A stretch of 47,233 nt of DNA from Gammaproteobacteria bacterium (GTDB lineage Bacteria; Pseudomonadota; Gammaproteobacteria; Poriferisulfidales; Oxydemutatoraceae): positions 1 to 47,233 of the forward strand of contig JAPPQC010000024.1 of the NCBI GenBank assembly GCA_028817225.1, written 5' to 3'. Position numbers and translations under genes: made by a program. Positions 1 through 10,796 of this stretch are shown here, one piece after another. Positions within the stretch are counted from its first letter, which is position 1. The number at the start of each line of letters is the position of its first letter. Under the pieces are notes generated by a model. It was not told the origin of the DNA, did not search any database, and saw only the letters and a program-made list of their open reading frames with translations.

Positions 1-1896
1 TCAGCCGGGCGGCCCGAATGACAGGCCGGCGTACCATGAGGCGCCCGTTCCGGCGAAGCCGTTGACCGGCTCGTAGCGTTTGTCGAGCAGGTTTTCGGCG
101 CGCACCAGCAGGTCCACGCCGTCGCGCAGGCGGTGGCGCGCCGCCAGGTTGACTGTCGAGTAACCGCCTTCGCGCACTCTCGCGAAAGTGACGCGGCCAA
201 TGTCGGTGGCCGGGCCGTTGACATTCCATTGCAGGTTCAGCGATGTGCCGGGACGGGGCCGCCACGACAAGTCAAACCCGGCTTTTCTGAGCGGGCGGCG
301 CAGCAGGCGCCGGCGGTTGCCGTCTTTGGCGGAAGTCAGCGTGTAGTCAACGCGCAGGCCGAAGGTGTCCGACATCTGCCAGCGCAGGTAACTTTCCAGG
401 CCTTCAATGGAGGCGCGGTTGCGGTTGGTCAGCGTTCGCCCGGAGGGCGCCGTGTCAATCAGGTCGCGTATCCGGTTGCGGAACCAGATTGCGCCGACGC
501 CGACGCCGCCCGCCTCCCAGTCAAAACCGGCTTCGCGGCTGCGGCTGGTTTCCGGCCTGAGATCGGGGTTGGCGAAGAATGAAAAGGCCGGGAAATCCCG
601 GAAGCGGTTGCTCAGCGACGGCGCCTTGAAGCCGGTGCCGAACGCCGCATGAAAGCGCAGGCCCGCGAACGGCGCGAACACGGCGGACAGGTTGTAACTT
701 CTCTCGCTGCCGAAATCATCCGGGTCTTCGTTGCGCCAGCCGGCGCCGAAAGACAGATCGTCGGCGGGCGTCCATTCAATCTGCGCGTGCAGCGCGCGGC
801 TGCGCGCGCTGCGGCTGAAGTCACCGCCGACGCGCAATTTTTCCAGTTCGGTCTCGGCGCCCGCCAGCAGCCGGAAACGCGGGCCGAGAACAAACCGGTT
901 GCGCCAGGCGGCCTGAAAACGCCGGCTGTCGGTGTGGCCGGTGCGCGCGGCGCCTTCGCGGTTAATCTCTTCCCTTGAAAAAGACGCCAGCGACCAGCGC
1001 GGACGCCACAAGCCGCCGAAATAATCGCCGTCAAACCGCAGCGATGTGGCGCGCTCGTGGCCACTGCGCGCAGACGCCGGGTTTTCGCCGGCGCCGCTGT
1101 CGTATTCGGCGTCAAAATGGCTGTAACTGTGCGTCAGCGACAGCCGCGCCGCATCGGTGATTTGCCACCCCGCCTTCAGCCCGGCGGCGGCGCGTTCGTA
1201 GCCGTCGCGCTCGCGGCCGCCGCCGCCGCGCAGGCGGCGCGGCGTGTGGCTTTCGCCGTCGGTAACAAAACGCGACACATTCGCCGACCAATCCAGCGCG
1301 CCGGCGGCGCCCGACGCCTCCAGCGCGATGTCTTCGGAGCCGAACGAACCGGCCTCGGTGCGTGCGCGCAGCGACGGTTTGCCGGTGCCGCGCTTCGTGA
1401 TGATGTGGATGACGCCGCCGATGGCCTCGGAGCCGTACTGCGCGCTGTGCGCGCCGCGCACAATCTCGATGCGCTCGACGCGGTCGAGGCGGAAGTCGGC
1501 GAAGGCAAACCGGTCGTTCGACGGGTCGGTCATCTGGACGCCGTCCACCAGCACCAGCACATGGTCGGATTCGGCGCCGCGCACAAACACCGAGGTCTGC
1601 GCGCCGACAACGCCGGTGCGCGCGACATGCAAACCGGGCACGCCCGCCAGCGCGGCGGACAACTCACGGTACTGATGGCGGGCGATGTCGGCGGCGGTGA
1701 TGACGGTGACGCCGCCGGCGATACGCGCCGGCGGCGTCGGCATCCGCGTCGCGGTGATGACCAGCCGCTCGGCTTCGTCGCCGCCCGCGCGTGCCGCGTG
1801 CGCCGGCGGCGCGGCGAGCAGCGCGGCGAATAACATGGCCAGCGGCACGGCGGGCGGCGCGGCGTTCAGCATGGAGAGCGGCACAACACGCAACAT
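1..1896 (-). CDS. TonB-dependent outer membrane receptor, BtuB-like
   Basis: A 631-residue outer-membrane gated channel, probably for cobalamin or another small vitamin or cofactor, driven by TonB. An Ala/Leu-rich signal peptide ends near PAHA (residues 30-33). The TonB-box-like segment ERLVITATRMP follows, then a plug domain with VFVRGAESDHVLVLVDGV and the typical end YGSEAIGGVIHIITK (about 50-170), then the beta-barrel. Layout and length are close to BtuB (about 614 aa). The C-terminus is SFGPPG rather than a final Phe. Several in-frame ATGs lie in the first 25 codons and none has a clear ribosome site, so the start is uncertain. It lies only 33 bp behind thiC on the same strand, so it may be co-transcribed and could carry a thiamine-related compound. 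The substrate is inferred, not shown. Confidence 0.9.
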   Translation of the reverse strand: MLRVVPLSMLNAAPPAVPLAMLFAALLAAPPAHAARAGGDEAERLVITATRMPTPPARIAGGVTVITAADIARHQYRELSAALAGVPGLHVARTGVVGAQTSVFVRGAESDHVLVLVDGVQMTDPSNDRFAFADFRLDRVERIEIVRGAHSAQYGSEAIGGVIHIITKRGTGKPSLRARTEAGSFGSEDIALEASGAAGALDWSANVSRFVTDGESHTPRRLRGGGGRERDGYERAAAGLKAGWQITDAARLSLTHSYSHFDAEYDSGAGENPASARSGHERATSLRFDGDYFGGLWRPRWSLASFSREEINREGAARTGHTDSRRFQAAWRNRFVLGPRFRLLAGAETELEKLRVGGDFSRSARSRALHAQIEWTPADDLSFGAGWRNEDPDDFGSERSYNLSAVFAPFAGLRFHAAFGTGFKAPSLSNRFRDFPAFSFFANPDLRPETSRSREAGFDWEAGGVGVGAIWFRNRIRDLIDTAPSGRTLTNRNRASIEGLESYLRWQMSDTFGLRVDYTLTSAKDGNRRRLLRRPLRKAGFDLSWRPRPGTSLNLQWNVNGPATDIGRVTFARVREGGYSTVNLAARHRLRDGVDLLVRAENLLDKRYEPVNGFAGTGASWYAGLSFGPPG

Positions 1897-1929
1897 AGCG
1901 AGCGGCGCGGCGGAAAAAGAACAGACAAG

Positions 1930-4214
<2,285 letters not shown>

Positions 4215-4222
<8 letters not shown>

Positions 4223-5552
4223 CAAAGTGCCGTTCGCCGCGCTGTTGATTGCATTGTTTGCCGTGCCGGCGGCGGCGAGTGATGCCGACGACCTGGCCGG
4301 CCTGTATGAACTGGCCGTTGAAAACGACGCGCGTTTTCATGCCAGCCGCGCGCGCTACGAGGCCGTCGTGCTGAACCCCGCCATCAGCCGTGCGCGCCTG
4401 CTGCCGCAAATTTCGCTGTCGGCGTCGCGCTCGCGCTTTCCGGAGCGCAAAATTCGCGGCCAGGCCTTCGGCCTGCGGCAGAACGAGCGGAATGAATTCT
4501 CGTACAATTTTCGCTCGCACTCGGTGAATGTGACGCAGTCGCTTTTCAATCTTGAGTACTACATTGAACTGCAAAAATCCAACTCGGAAGCGGAACGCGC
4601 GCGGCTTGATTTTGAGGCGGCGCGCCAGGATTTGATTGTCAGGCTGGCCGAGGCGTATTTCGGCGTGCTGTCGGCGCAGGATGACCTGGAATTCGCGCGC
4701 GCCGAGAAAGAGGCGCTGGCGCGCCAACTGGAACAGGCGCAAAGCCGCTTTGAACTCGGCCTGGACCCGATCACCGACACCCGCAGGGCCGAGGCCGCCT
4801 ACGACCTCGCCGTCGCCGACGAGATTTCGGCGGCCAACCGGCTGGATGTCAGCCGCTCGGTGCTGCGCGTCATCACCGGGCGCGCCGCCGGTGAACTGCG
4901 CGCGCTGGCCGACACGGCGCCGACCGTCGCGCCGTCCCCGGACAACGCCGCGGCGTGGATTGAGGCCGCGCTCGGCAAGAACCTGCGCCTTCTGTCGCAG
5001 CAACTGGCGGCCAACATCGCCGCCGCCGAGGCCGAACGCCTGCGCGCCGGCCACTACCCGACGCTCGACCTCTACGCCGACCGCAACGAACGCGATGTGC
5101 GCGGCGGACCGTCGCCGCAAACGGTGCGCGATGTTGAGGTCGGCGTGCGCCTGAACCTGCCGCTGTTCTCCGGCGGCGGCGTCCACTACCGCACCCGGCA
5201 GGCCGCGCACCTGCACCAGGAGGCGATGCAGCAACTGGAGGAAACCCGCCGCGACACGCGCCAGATGGCGGAGGAAGCCTATCTGAACGCCGCCGCCGGC
5301 GTCAGCCGCGTCGCGGCGCTGGCGAAAGCGCGGGAATCGGCGCGGGTCTCGTACGAGTCGAACCAGGCCGGCTTCGCCGTCGGCACGCGCTCGTCGGTGG
5401 ATGTGCTGCTGGCGCTGGAAGACCTGTTTGACGCCGAACGCGATTACAGCGACACGCGCCACGAATACATCCTGAACACGCTGCGGCTGAAACGGGTCGC
5501 CGGTTCGCTGTCGCACGAAGATGTGCGGGCAATCTCGCACTGGCTGAAATAA
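4215..5552 (+). CDS. tolC: TolC-family outer membrane channel
   Basis: Outer-membrane exit duct (445 aa) for type I secretion or tripartite efflux. The signal peptide MPDKVPFAALLIALFAVPAAAS precedes two OEP repeats. Repeat one has ENDARFHASRARYEA and VTQSLFNLEYYIELQKS; repeat two has RLNLPLFSGGGVHYRTRQA and the final helix LEDLFDAERDYSDTRHEYILNTLRLKRVAG. These heptad-rich helices form the periplasmic tunnel in TolC. The frame runs 14 codons upstream but the start at 4215 is preferred because it begins the signal peptide and overlaps the rhodanese stop. No inner-membrane partner lies next to it; waaA follows 10 bp downstream. Confidence 0.93.
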
Positions 5553-5562
5553 CCGGCCCCGC

Positions 5563-6876
5563 ATGACGCGCCTTCTTTACCGCAGCCTGCTGCAACTCGC
5601 GTTTCCCGCCGTTTTGCTGCACGCGGCGGCGCTGGCGGTGCGCGACCGCTCGGCGCGCTACCTGTTGCAGCGTTTCGGGCTGCGGCTGCCGGCGCCGGCG
5701 GCGGCGCCGCTGTGGATACACTGCGCGTCGGTCGGCGAACTGAACACTGCGCTGACGCTGGCCGCAGCCTGGCGCAAGGCGCGCCCCGGCGACGACATCC
5801 TGCTGACGAGCGCGACGGTGTCGGCGCACCGCCTGCTGCGGCGCAAGGCCGGCGCCGACCTGCGCCACTGCTACCTGCCGCTCGACTACCCGCTGCTGTG
5901 CCGGCGCTTCCTGAAGGCCGTCCGCCCGCGCTGCGCGCTGATGATGGAGGCCGAGATCTGGCTCAACCTGTTCGGCGAATGCGACGCGCGCGGCGTTCCC
6001 GTCATCATCGTCAACGGGCGGCTGTCCGGCAGGACGATGAAACCGGCGCGGCGTTTCGGCGGTTATTACCGGCAAAGCCTGTCGCATGTGCGCGCGGTTC
6101 TTGCGCGTTCGGATCAGGACCGCGACCGTTTTGTCGCGCTCGGCATGGCGCCCGCCGCCGCCGAAACCGCCGGCAACCTGAAATACTCCGCTGCGATGCC
6201 GGCGCAAATGCCCGACCGCATTGGCCGCCCCTACTGCCTCGCCGCCTCGACGCACGACGGCGAAGAGACGCAAATTGCGCGCGCGTGGCGGCGCGCCGAC
6301 ACCGGCGGCCTGCCGCTGGTTGTCGCGCCGAGACATCCGCAACGCTGCGCCGCCGTCGCCCGGCAACTGCGCCGCGCCGGTTTTGATGTCGCGGCGCACG
6401 ATGGCGGTGATGGCGATGGCGGTAGTGGCGGCGGTGGCAGCGGCGGCGGCAGCGGCGGCGGCAGCGACGGTGGCGACAGTAATGGCGGCGGCGCCGCAAA
6501 CAACGCCGCAAACAACGCCGAAGTGGTGCTGTTCTGCGAAGTCGGGCATCTGCCGGCGCTGATTCGTCATGCGGTGTGCGTGTTTCTCGGCGGCTCGCTG
6601 GTGCAGAAAGGCGGACACAACCTGCTGGAAGCGGCGCGCCTCGGCACGCCGCAGGCCACCGGCCCGCACCTCGACAACTTCGCGCAGGAAGCGCGCGCAT
6701 TGCAACAGGCCGGCGGCCTGCTGATTGCAAACAACGAAGACGAACTGGCCGCATTCTTCACCCGCGCCGCCGCCGGCGAATGCCGCACACAAGCCGACAA
6801 CGCCGCCGCCTTCATGCGCGAACACGACGATGTCGCCGCGCACTATGTCAAGCGGCTGCAATCGTTCGGTTTGTGA
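5563..6876 (+). CDS. waaA: Kdo transferase WaaA (KdtA) with a Gly/Ser-rich insert
   Basis: Inner-membrane glycosyltransferase that adds Kdo to lipid A precursor (437 aa). The N-terminal hydrophobic anchor is followed by the acceptor domain with WIHCASVGELN, LLTSATVSAHRLL, MMEAEIWLNL and NGRLSGRT. The donor domain has STHDGEE, PRHPQR and the hallmark FLGGSLVQKGGHNLLEAARLGTP. Between PRHPQR and GGSLV, residues about 280-315 are a low-complexity tract of Gly, Ser, Asp and Asn (SGGGGSGGGSGGGS) encoded by GGC-rich triplets; the family normally has a short loop here. The reading frame stays open. It is the first gene of an LPS-core group that continues at 7701 and 10899. Confidence 0.95.
   Translation: MTRLLYRSLLQLAFPAVLLHAAALAVRDRSARYLLQRFGLRLPAPAAAPLWIHCASVGELNTALTLAAAWRKARPGDDILLTSATVSAHRLLRRKAGADLRHCYLPLDYPLLCRRFLKAVRPRCALMMEAEIWLNLFGECDARGVPVIIVNGRLSGRTMKPARRFGGYYRQSLSHVRAVLARSDQDRDRFVALGMAPAAAETAGNLKYSAAMPAQMPDRIGRPYCLAASTHDGEETQIARAWRRADTGGLPLVVAPRHPQRCAAVARQLRRAGFDVAAHDGGDGDGGSGGGGSGGGSGGGSDGGDSNGGGAANNAANNAEVVLFCEVGHLPALIRHAVCVFLGGSLVQKGGHNLLEAARLGTPQATGPHLDNFAQEARALQQAGGLLIANNEDELAAFFTRAAAGECRTQADNAAAFMREHDDVAAHYVKRLQSFGL
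6402..6515 (+). repeat. GGC-type triplet microsatellite inside waaA
   Basis: A run of GGC, GGT, AGC and GAT triplets encodes a Gly/Ser/Asp tract and then an Ala-Asn stretch (GGGAANNAANNA). The unit is three bases, so gain or loss of units keeps the frame. The region is a surface loop in other WaaA proteins by alignment of the flanking motifs (inference). Confidence 0.85.
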
Positions 6877-6978
6877 ATGCCGGAGGAAACCGGCAGCAGC
6901 GCCGCCGGACGCGCGCGCAATGACATGGCCCGCGCCGCATCAAGCGCGCAATCCCCCGGTTTCCGGTTCGCGGTTTTG

Positions 6979-7719
6979 TCAGCCGCCGCAGTAGGCGTCG
7001 CGCAGTGCGTTGAAGTCGGCGCGGCTGAAGTACAGCGCGCTGTATTGCGCGGACAGTTTGTCGAGCGAGCGTTCAAGGCGCGCGATGTTGGCGCGCTTCC
7101 AGTGGTTGGCGGCGCGGCGGATGCGCGAGCGGTCGAAATCCACCAGCACGACCGCCGCGGCGTCCTTGTCCACCAGCACATTGTGGGCGTTCAGGTCGGC
7201 GTGCCACACGCCTTCGTCGTGAAAGCGGCGCAGCGTCTTGCCGATGGCGCGCCAGTTGGCCTCGCCGAGCGGCGCCGCGCGCAGCAGGCCGGACAGCGGC
7301 AGCGCCGGGCGGCAACTGGCGACAATCAAATCCGCCGTATAGACGGCGCCGCGGCGGCGGAACGACGCGGCCACCGGGCGCGGCGCCGGCAGGCCGCGCC
7401 GGTGCAGCGCCGCCAGCAGGCGCCATTCGGCGAACGGGCGCGTGTGGTTCCAGCCGCGGTACAGGTAGCGGTCTTCGGTCAGGCGCGCGGGCAGGCCGCC
7501 GCGGCCATAGTGCTTGACCAGGTATTCGGCGCCGTCGGCGCGAAAGAATTCGGCGCGCTGCCTGCCGCCGCCGGCTTCCTCCGCCGCCCACCCGCGCCGC
7601 CGGCGCTCGTCGGCTTCAAACCAGCCGGGGTCGAAGGCGCTGGCGCCATCGTATAGGATATGGCGGCCCGCAATCAGAATATGTGACGCTTGGAAACTCA
7701 ATGTCCGGACTCTTTGCAC
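6979..7719 (-). CDS. kdkA: Kdo kinase KdkA-like (3-deoxy-D-manno-octulosonic acid kinase)
   Basis: Phosphorylates Kdo of the LPS inner core using ATP (246 aa, usual family length). It resembles KdkA/WaaP-type small kinases: HYGRGGLPARLTEDRYLYRG in the N-lobe, the catalytic loop GVWHADLNAHNVLV (HxDLNxHN), and the metal-binding VLVDFDRSRIRR. The C-terminus DFNALRDAYCGG matches the family end. The first ATG (7719) puts the start 19 bp inside the divergent heptosyltransferase; a later non-ATG start is possible. It converges on waaA. Conserved catalytic residues are all seen. Confidence 0.9.
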   Translation of the reverse strand: MQRVRTLSFQASHILIAGRHILYDGASAFDPGWFEADERRRRGWAAEEAGGGRQRAEFFRADGAEYLVKHYGRGGLPARLTEDRYLYRGWNHTRPFAEWRLLAALHRRGLPAPRPVAASFRRRGAVYTADLIVASCRPALPLSGLLRAAPLGEANWRAIGKTLRRFHDEGVWHADLNAHNVLVDKDAAAVVLVDFDRSRIRRAANHWKRANIARLERSLDKLSAQYSALYFSRADFNALRDAYCGG

Positions 7720-8786
7720 AACCTCCGCAGAACCTGTGCCTGATTCGCCTGTCGGCGGTGGGCGATGTCGTCCATCTGCTGCCCATTGTCCATACTATAA
7801 AAAAATTCCGGCAAAACACAAAGATTGCGTGGATTATCGGCCAGGCCGAGCATTCGCTGGTGGCCGGGCTGCCCGGCGTCGAGTTCATCGTCTTTGACAA
7901 GGCGGCGGGGCCTGCGGCCTATGTCGGCCTTGCCCGCAAACTGCGGCGGCGGCGTTTTGACGCGCTGCTGCTGATGCAATATTCAATGCGCGCGCACCTG
8001 GCGAGTTTGTGCGTGCGCGCGCCGGTTCGCATCGGCTTTGACCGGGCGAGATCGAAAGACCTGCACGGCTGGTTTGTCAACCGCCGCATCAAGGCGTGCG
8101 AACGCGGGCATGTGCTCGACGGCCTGTTCGGTTTCACCGAGGCGCTCGGCATCGGCGAACGGCAACTGCGCTGGCAGCGCTGCCACGACGATGAAGAACA
8201 GGCGTTCGCACAACGCCGCCTGCCCGGCGCGCAAAAAACGCTGTTGATCAGCCCGTGTTCAAGCCATCCGCTTCGCAACTGGCCGGCGCCGCGCTACGCC
8301 GAAGTCGCCGATTACGCGGCGCGGCGCCACGCCATGCGCGTCGTGCTGACCGGCGGCAACAGCGCGGTTGAGCGCCACTACCGCGACGACATCGTGCGGC
8401 GTGCGCGCGGCGACATCATTGACCTGGTCGGGCGCACGACGCTGCGGCAACTGGCGGCGCTGATTGCGCGCGCCGACGCCGTTGTCGCGCCCGACTCGGG
8501 GCCGGCGCACATCGCGGCGTGTTCGGCGACGCCGGTCATCGGCCTGTATGCGGCGACCAACCCCGACCGCGCCGCGCCGCGCCTGAGCCGGCAATGGTGC
8601 GTCAACCGCTATCCCGAAACGGTGCGCGCCGAACTCGGCGCGGCGGTGGACGACATTGCGTGGGGAACCAAACTGGAACGCCCCGGCGTGATGGAGCGCA
8701 TCACGACGGAAGAAGTGTGCGCGATGCTGGACCGGTTGATGGAGGGCGGGGGGCAGGCCGTGCGCGGTGCGCGGCGGCGGGCGTGA
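7701..8786 (+). CDS. LPS heptosyltransferase I-like, glycosyltransferase family 9
   Basis: Transfers heptose to Kdo2-lipid A or to the growing inner core (361 aa). GT-9 features are the N-terminal LCLIRLSAVGDVVHLLPIV, the mid-protein PVRIGFDRARSKDLHGWFVNRRI, and the donor-binding VVAPDSGPAHIAACSATPVIGLYAATNP. The best start is MSGLFAQPPQ; six upstream codons are in frame. It resembles WaaC more than WaaF, which is present separately at 14416. It shares a short divergent region with the Kdo kinase gene and converges with the first peptide-precursor gene. Confidence 0.88.
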   Translation: MSGLFAQPPQNLCLIRLSAVGDVVHLLPIVHTIKKFRQNTKIAWIIGQAEHSLVAGLPGVEFIVFDKAAGPAAYVGLARKLRRRRFDALLLMQYSMRAHLASLCVRAPVRIGFDRARSKDLHGWFVNRRIKACERGHVLDGLFGFTEALGIGERQLRWQRCHDDEEQAFAQRRLPGAQKTLLISPCSSHPLRNWPAPRYAEVADYAARRHAMRVVLTGGNSAVERHYRDDIVRRARGDIIDLVGRTTLRQLAALIARADAVVAPDSGPAHIAACSATPVIGLYAATNPDRAAPRLSRQWCVNRYPETVRAELGAAVDDIAWGTKLERPGVMERITTEEVCAMLDRLMEGGGQAVRGARRRA

Positions 8787-8793
8787 ACACCCG

Positions 8794-8830
8794 TACAAAA
8801 AAGAAGCCATCCTGCGTGCAGGATGGCTTC
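8794..8830 (-). terminator. Rho-independent terminator of precursor gene 1
   Basis: A perfect 13-bp stem (GAAGCCATCCTGC / GCAGGATGGCTTC) with a 2-nt loop lies 37 bp beyond the precursor stop and is followed on the minus strand by TTTTTTGTAC. The same hairpin arms recur behind the next two precursors. Confidence 0.9.
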
Positions 8831-8867
8831 CTGGTGATATGAACTTCCTTCTGAACTTCCTTTGCAA

Positions 8868-9299
8868 TCAGATGGGCTTCTGGACTCTAATCCTGCTGTT
8901 CGCTTCCCTTATGCGGTCCCACTCGGCGCGCCTCGAATCAACCTCGGGCGTCGCGGGCGCCGCCGCCGAAGAGCCGCTGATGCTGCCGCCCATGCTGTCG
9001 TGGCCGCTGTAATAGCCGCCGTACATCCAGCCCGGGAGACCGCCGCTGATGCTGTCCAGTTGCTCGTCGGTCATGTCCGGAATCTCGTCCGGAACCACGA
9101 CATGTATCTGGCCGGCCTTGCTGTGGTGAACCACAACTTCCACATCCGACGGAATCTCCCGGCCAATCAGTTTGGAGATTGCCGCCTTCGGGTCCTTGTC
9201 AAATTCCGCGCGAAACTCTTCGTTCTCGCGGTACGCCAGCGACCAACGCGCCGCGGCCAATTCAGGCGTTATCCGCCCTTCTTGCCTGTCTTCCATCAT
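8868..9299 (-). CDS. NHLP-leader RiPP precursor peptide 1
   Basis: A 143-residue probable natural-product precursor. Residues 1-87 form a leader like the nitrile-hydratase-alpha-related (NHLP/proteusin) family: TPELAAARWSLAYRENEEF, FDKDPKAAISKLIGRE, DVEVVVHHSKAGQIHVVVPD, then MTDEQLDSISGG. Cleavage after GG (86-87) would release a 56-residue core starting LPGWMYGGYYSGHDSMGG, rich in Gly, Tyr, Trp and Ser, without cysteine, and ending in a basic tail. A real nitrile hydratase subunit is excluded: its Cys metal motif is absent. Strong AGGAGG site; the ATGATG start leaves a one-codon ambiguity. It has its own box promoter and terminator. It is one of three tandem paralogues lying between LPS-core genes. 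The modification type is unknown. Confidence 0.85.
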   Translation of the reverse strand: MMEDRQEGRITPELAAARWSLAYRENEEFRAEFDKDPKAAISKLIGREIPSDVEVVVHHSKAGQIHVVVPDEIPDMTDEQLDSISGGLPGWMYGGYYSGHDSMGGSISGSSAAAPATPEVDSRRAEWDRIREANSRIRVQKPI

Positions 9300-9340
9300 T
9301 CATACCTCCTGCTGGTTACAGAATGAAAACCAATGCCCGC

Positions 9341-9392
9341 ACAATACCATGTGCCCGCGAAGGAATCAATGCTGACAAAGGTTTCTGAACGG
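9341..9392 (-). promoter_or_regulatory. RiPP-box promoter of precursor 1
   Basis: The box CTGACAAAGGTTTCTGAAC (+ strand, from 9372) lies 2 bp upstream of a -35 (TTGATT, 9369-9364), with a 17-bp spacer to the -10 (TATTGT, 9346-9341). Boxes and spacing match the three other precursor promoters. The weak -35 touching a conserved box suggests an activator site. Confidence 0.75.
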
Positions 9393-9493
9393 CGGCAAGC
9401 GCCGCAAAAGACGGGCGTTTGCGCGGCGCCGGAGCAGCCGCCGGCGGGCGGGAGCCGGACATTCGCGGCGTGCGCTTGCGTGCGCGGACAGCG

Positions 9494-9534
9494 TACAAAA
9501 AAGAAGCCATCCGGCCCGAAGGCGGGATGGCTTC
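9494..9534 (-). terminator. Rho-independent terminator of precursor gene 2
   Basis: Arms GAAGCCATCC / GGATGGCTTC with a GC-rich loop, followed on the minus strand by TTTTTTGTACGC. It lies 100 bp past the stop of precursor 2. The stretch between (9535-9634) holds only a second short hairpin (GCGCGGCT / AGCCGCGC at about 9543-9563) and no gene. Confidence 0.85.
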
Positions 9535-9634
9535 CCGGAACGGCGCGGCTTTGTCAGCCGCGCTGTCCTTCACACCCAACCGAAGGAAACCCGCCAATCA
9601 TCCTGCAAATGGCGGCGTTGCCGGAGGTTGGCTG

Positions 9635-10096
9635 TTAATCCCCGATCGGGCCAAGAAATCCCAGTGTGGCCAGCGCCGTAACCACCTGAGTCAACTGCTC
9701 ACGACTCGCGGTCACAGGCGCAGCGGGCGCTGCGGGCGCCGCAGGCGCAGCGGGCGCAGGCGCAGGCGTGTTGTACGGCTTTGCGAGGCCGCTGAAGGAA
9801 TCCCAGTAATGCCCGGGCGGCGGATCCTGGTTGGTCCTGCCACCGCTGATGCTCCCCAGTTGCTCGTCGCCCATTTCCGAACTCGTGTCCGGAACCACGA
9901 CATGCACCTGGCCGGGTTTGGTGCGGTGAACCACGACTTCCACATCCGGCGAAAGATCGCGGCCAACCAGTTTGGAGATTGCCGCCTTCGGGTCTTTGTC
10001 AAAAGCCGCGCGAAATTTCCCGTCTTCGCGGTAAGCGTTTGAAAATTGCGCCGACACCATTTCGGGCGTCATCAGCGCTTTCTTTTCGTCTGTCAT
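9635..10096 (-). CDS. NHLP-leader RiPP precursor peptide 2
   Basis: A 153-residue paralogue of precursor 1. The leader (1-86) shares TPEMVSAQFSNAYRED, FDKDPKAAISKLVGRD, DVEVVVHRTKPGQVHVVVPD and DEQLGSISGG. The 67-residue part after GG is unrelated to the others: an aromatic and Asn-containing start (RTNQDPPPGHYWDSFSGL), a long Pro/Ala linker made of AP and APAAP units (about 112-128), and a hydrophobic end (VVTALATLGFLGPIGD). Only the leader is conserved, the classic precursor pattern. Strong CAGGAGG site upstream, own box promoter and own terminator. The Pro/Ala tract may be a spacer, or the mature product may be trimmed further. Confidence 0.84.
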   Translation of the reverse strand: MTDEKKALMTPEMVSAQFSNAYREDGKFRAAFDKDPKAAISKLVGRDLSPDVEVVVHRTKPGQVHVVVPDTSSEMGDEQLGSISGGRTNQDPPPGHYWDSFSGLAKPYNTPAPAPAAPAAPAAPAAPVTASREQLTQVVTALATLGFLGPIGD

Positions 10097-10137
10097 GATG
10101 CAGTCCTCCTGATAAATTCATGAAAAACCATGCACAA

Positions 10138-10190
10138 AAAATACCATACATCCGCCCGAAAAGGCAATACTGACAAAGGTTTCTGAACGG
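10138..10190 (-). promoter_or_regulatory. RiPP-box promoter of precursor 2
   Basis: Identical 19-base box starting at 10170, 2 bp from a -35 (TTGCCT, 10167-10162). The -10 (TATTTT, about 10143-10138) is 18 bp away. The 100 bp upstream of the box also resemble those upstream of precursor 1, including CGGCAAGCGCCGCAAAA, showing that whole modules were copied. Confidence 0.72.
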
Positions 10191-10291
10191 CGGCAAGCGC
10201 CGCAAAAAGCGCGGTGTGCGCGGCGCCGGAGCGTTCGTCGGAGGGCGGAGCCGGACATTCGCAACGCGCGTTTGCGTGCGCGAACATCCGT

Positions 10292-10330
10292 ACAAAAAAG
10301 AAGCCATCCTGCGCGCGGCGGGATGGCTTC
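10292..10330 (-). terminator. Rho-independent terminator of precursor gene 3
   Basis: Arms GAAGCCATCC / GGATGGCTTC with an 11-nt GC loop, then TTTTTTGTAC on the minus strand, 28 bp past the stop of precursor 3. Same arms as terminators 1 and 2. Confidence 0.87.
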
Positions 10331-10358
10331 TTGAAGTGCGGGTAATCCCGCCGGCCCG

Positions 10359-10757
10359 TCAACCCGGGCGCTCGCCCGGGCCATGCGGCATGATGTCGCC
10401 CCACTTGTTGCGGGGAGGATAGCTGGGCACCTCAGACCAATACCCGTCACCCCAGTTGCTGTTTCCGCGTGAGGGGGCCATAAAGCCCAGCCTGGTGCCT
10501 CCGCTGACATCTTTCAGTTGCGCGTCGGACATGCCCCGCATTTCCTCCGGAACCACGACATGCACCTGGCCGGGTTTGGAGTGGTGCACCACAATTTCCA
10601 CATCTTGCGGAAATTCCTGCCCAAGCAGCGTGGAAATCGTCGCTTTCGGGTCCTTGTCAAAGTCCGCGCGAAATATCTCGTTCTTGCGGTAAAGCAAAGA
10701 CCACTGTGCCGCCATCATTTCAGGCGTTATCTGCACTTTCTGTTTGTTTTCCATCAT
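10359..10757 (-). CDS. NHLP-leader RiPP precursor peptide 3
   Basis: A 132-residue third paralogue. Leader 1-87 has TPEMMAAQWSLLYRKNEIF, FDKDPKATISTLLGQE, DVEIVVHHSKPGQVHVVVPE and SDAQLKDVSGG. The 45-residue core (TRLGFMAPSRGNSNWGDGYW...) is rich in Gly, Pro, Trp, Tyr, Asn and Asp, with no Cys and few Ser/Thr, so lanthionine or thiazole chemistry is unlikely. Hydroxylation of Asn, Asp or Pro would fit the JmjC oxygenases at 42-44 kb (inference). Strong CAGGAGG site, ATGATG start, own promoter and terminator. It lies downstream of hldD on the same strand. Confidence 0.84.
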   Translation of the reverse strand: MMENKQKVQITPEMMAAQWSLLYRKNEIFRADFDKDPKATISTLLGQEFPQDVEIVVHHSKPGQVHVVVPEEMRGMSDAQLKDVSGGTRLGFMAPSRGNSNWGDGYWSEVPSYPPRNKWGDIMPHGPGERPG

Positions 10758-10796
10758 GTATTCCTCCTGATAAACAGATTGAAAATCACCGGAAAC

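Noticed and set aside
8794..10330. GAAGCCATCC hairpins as mobile-element ends or attachment sites
   Set aside because: Each is followed by a T-run on the strand of the preceding gene and sits right behind a stop codon, so terminators explain them; no transposase or target duplication is seen.
8868..10757. Precursor genes as nitrile hydratase alpha subunits
   Set aside because: Only the leader-like part is similar; the cysteine metal-binding motif and full length of the enzyme are absent.
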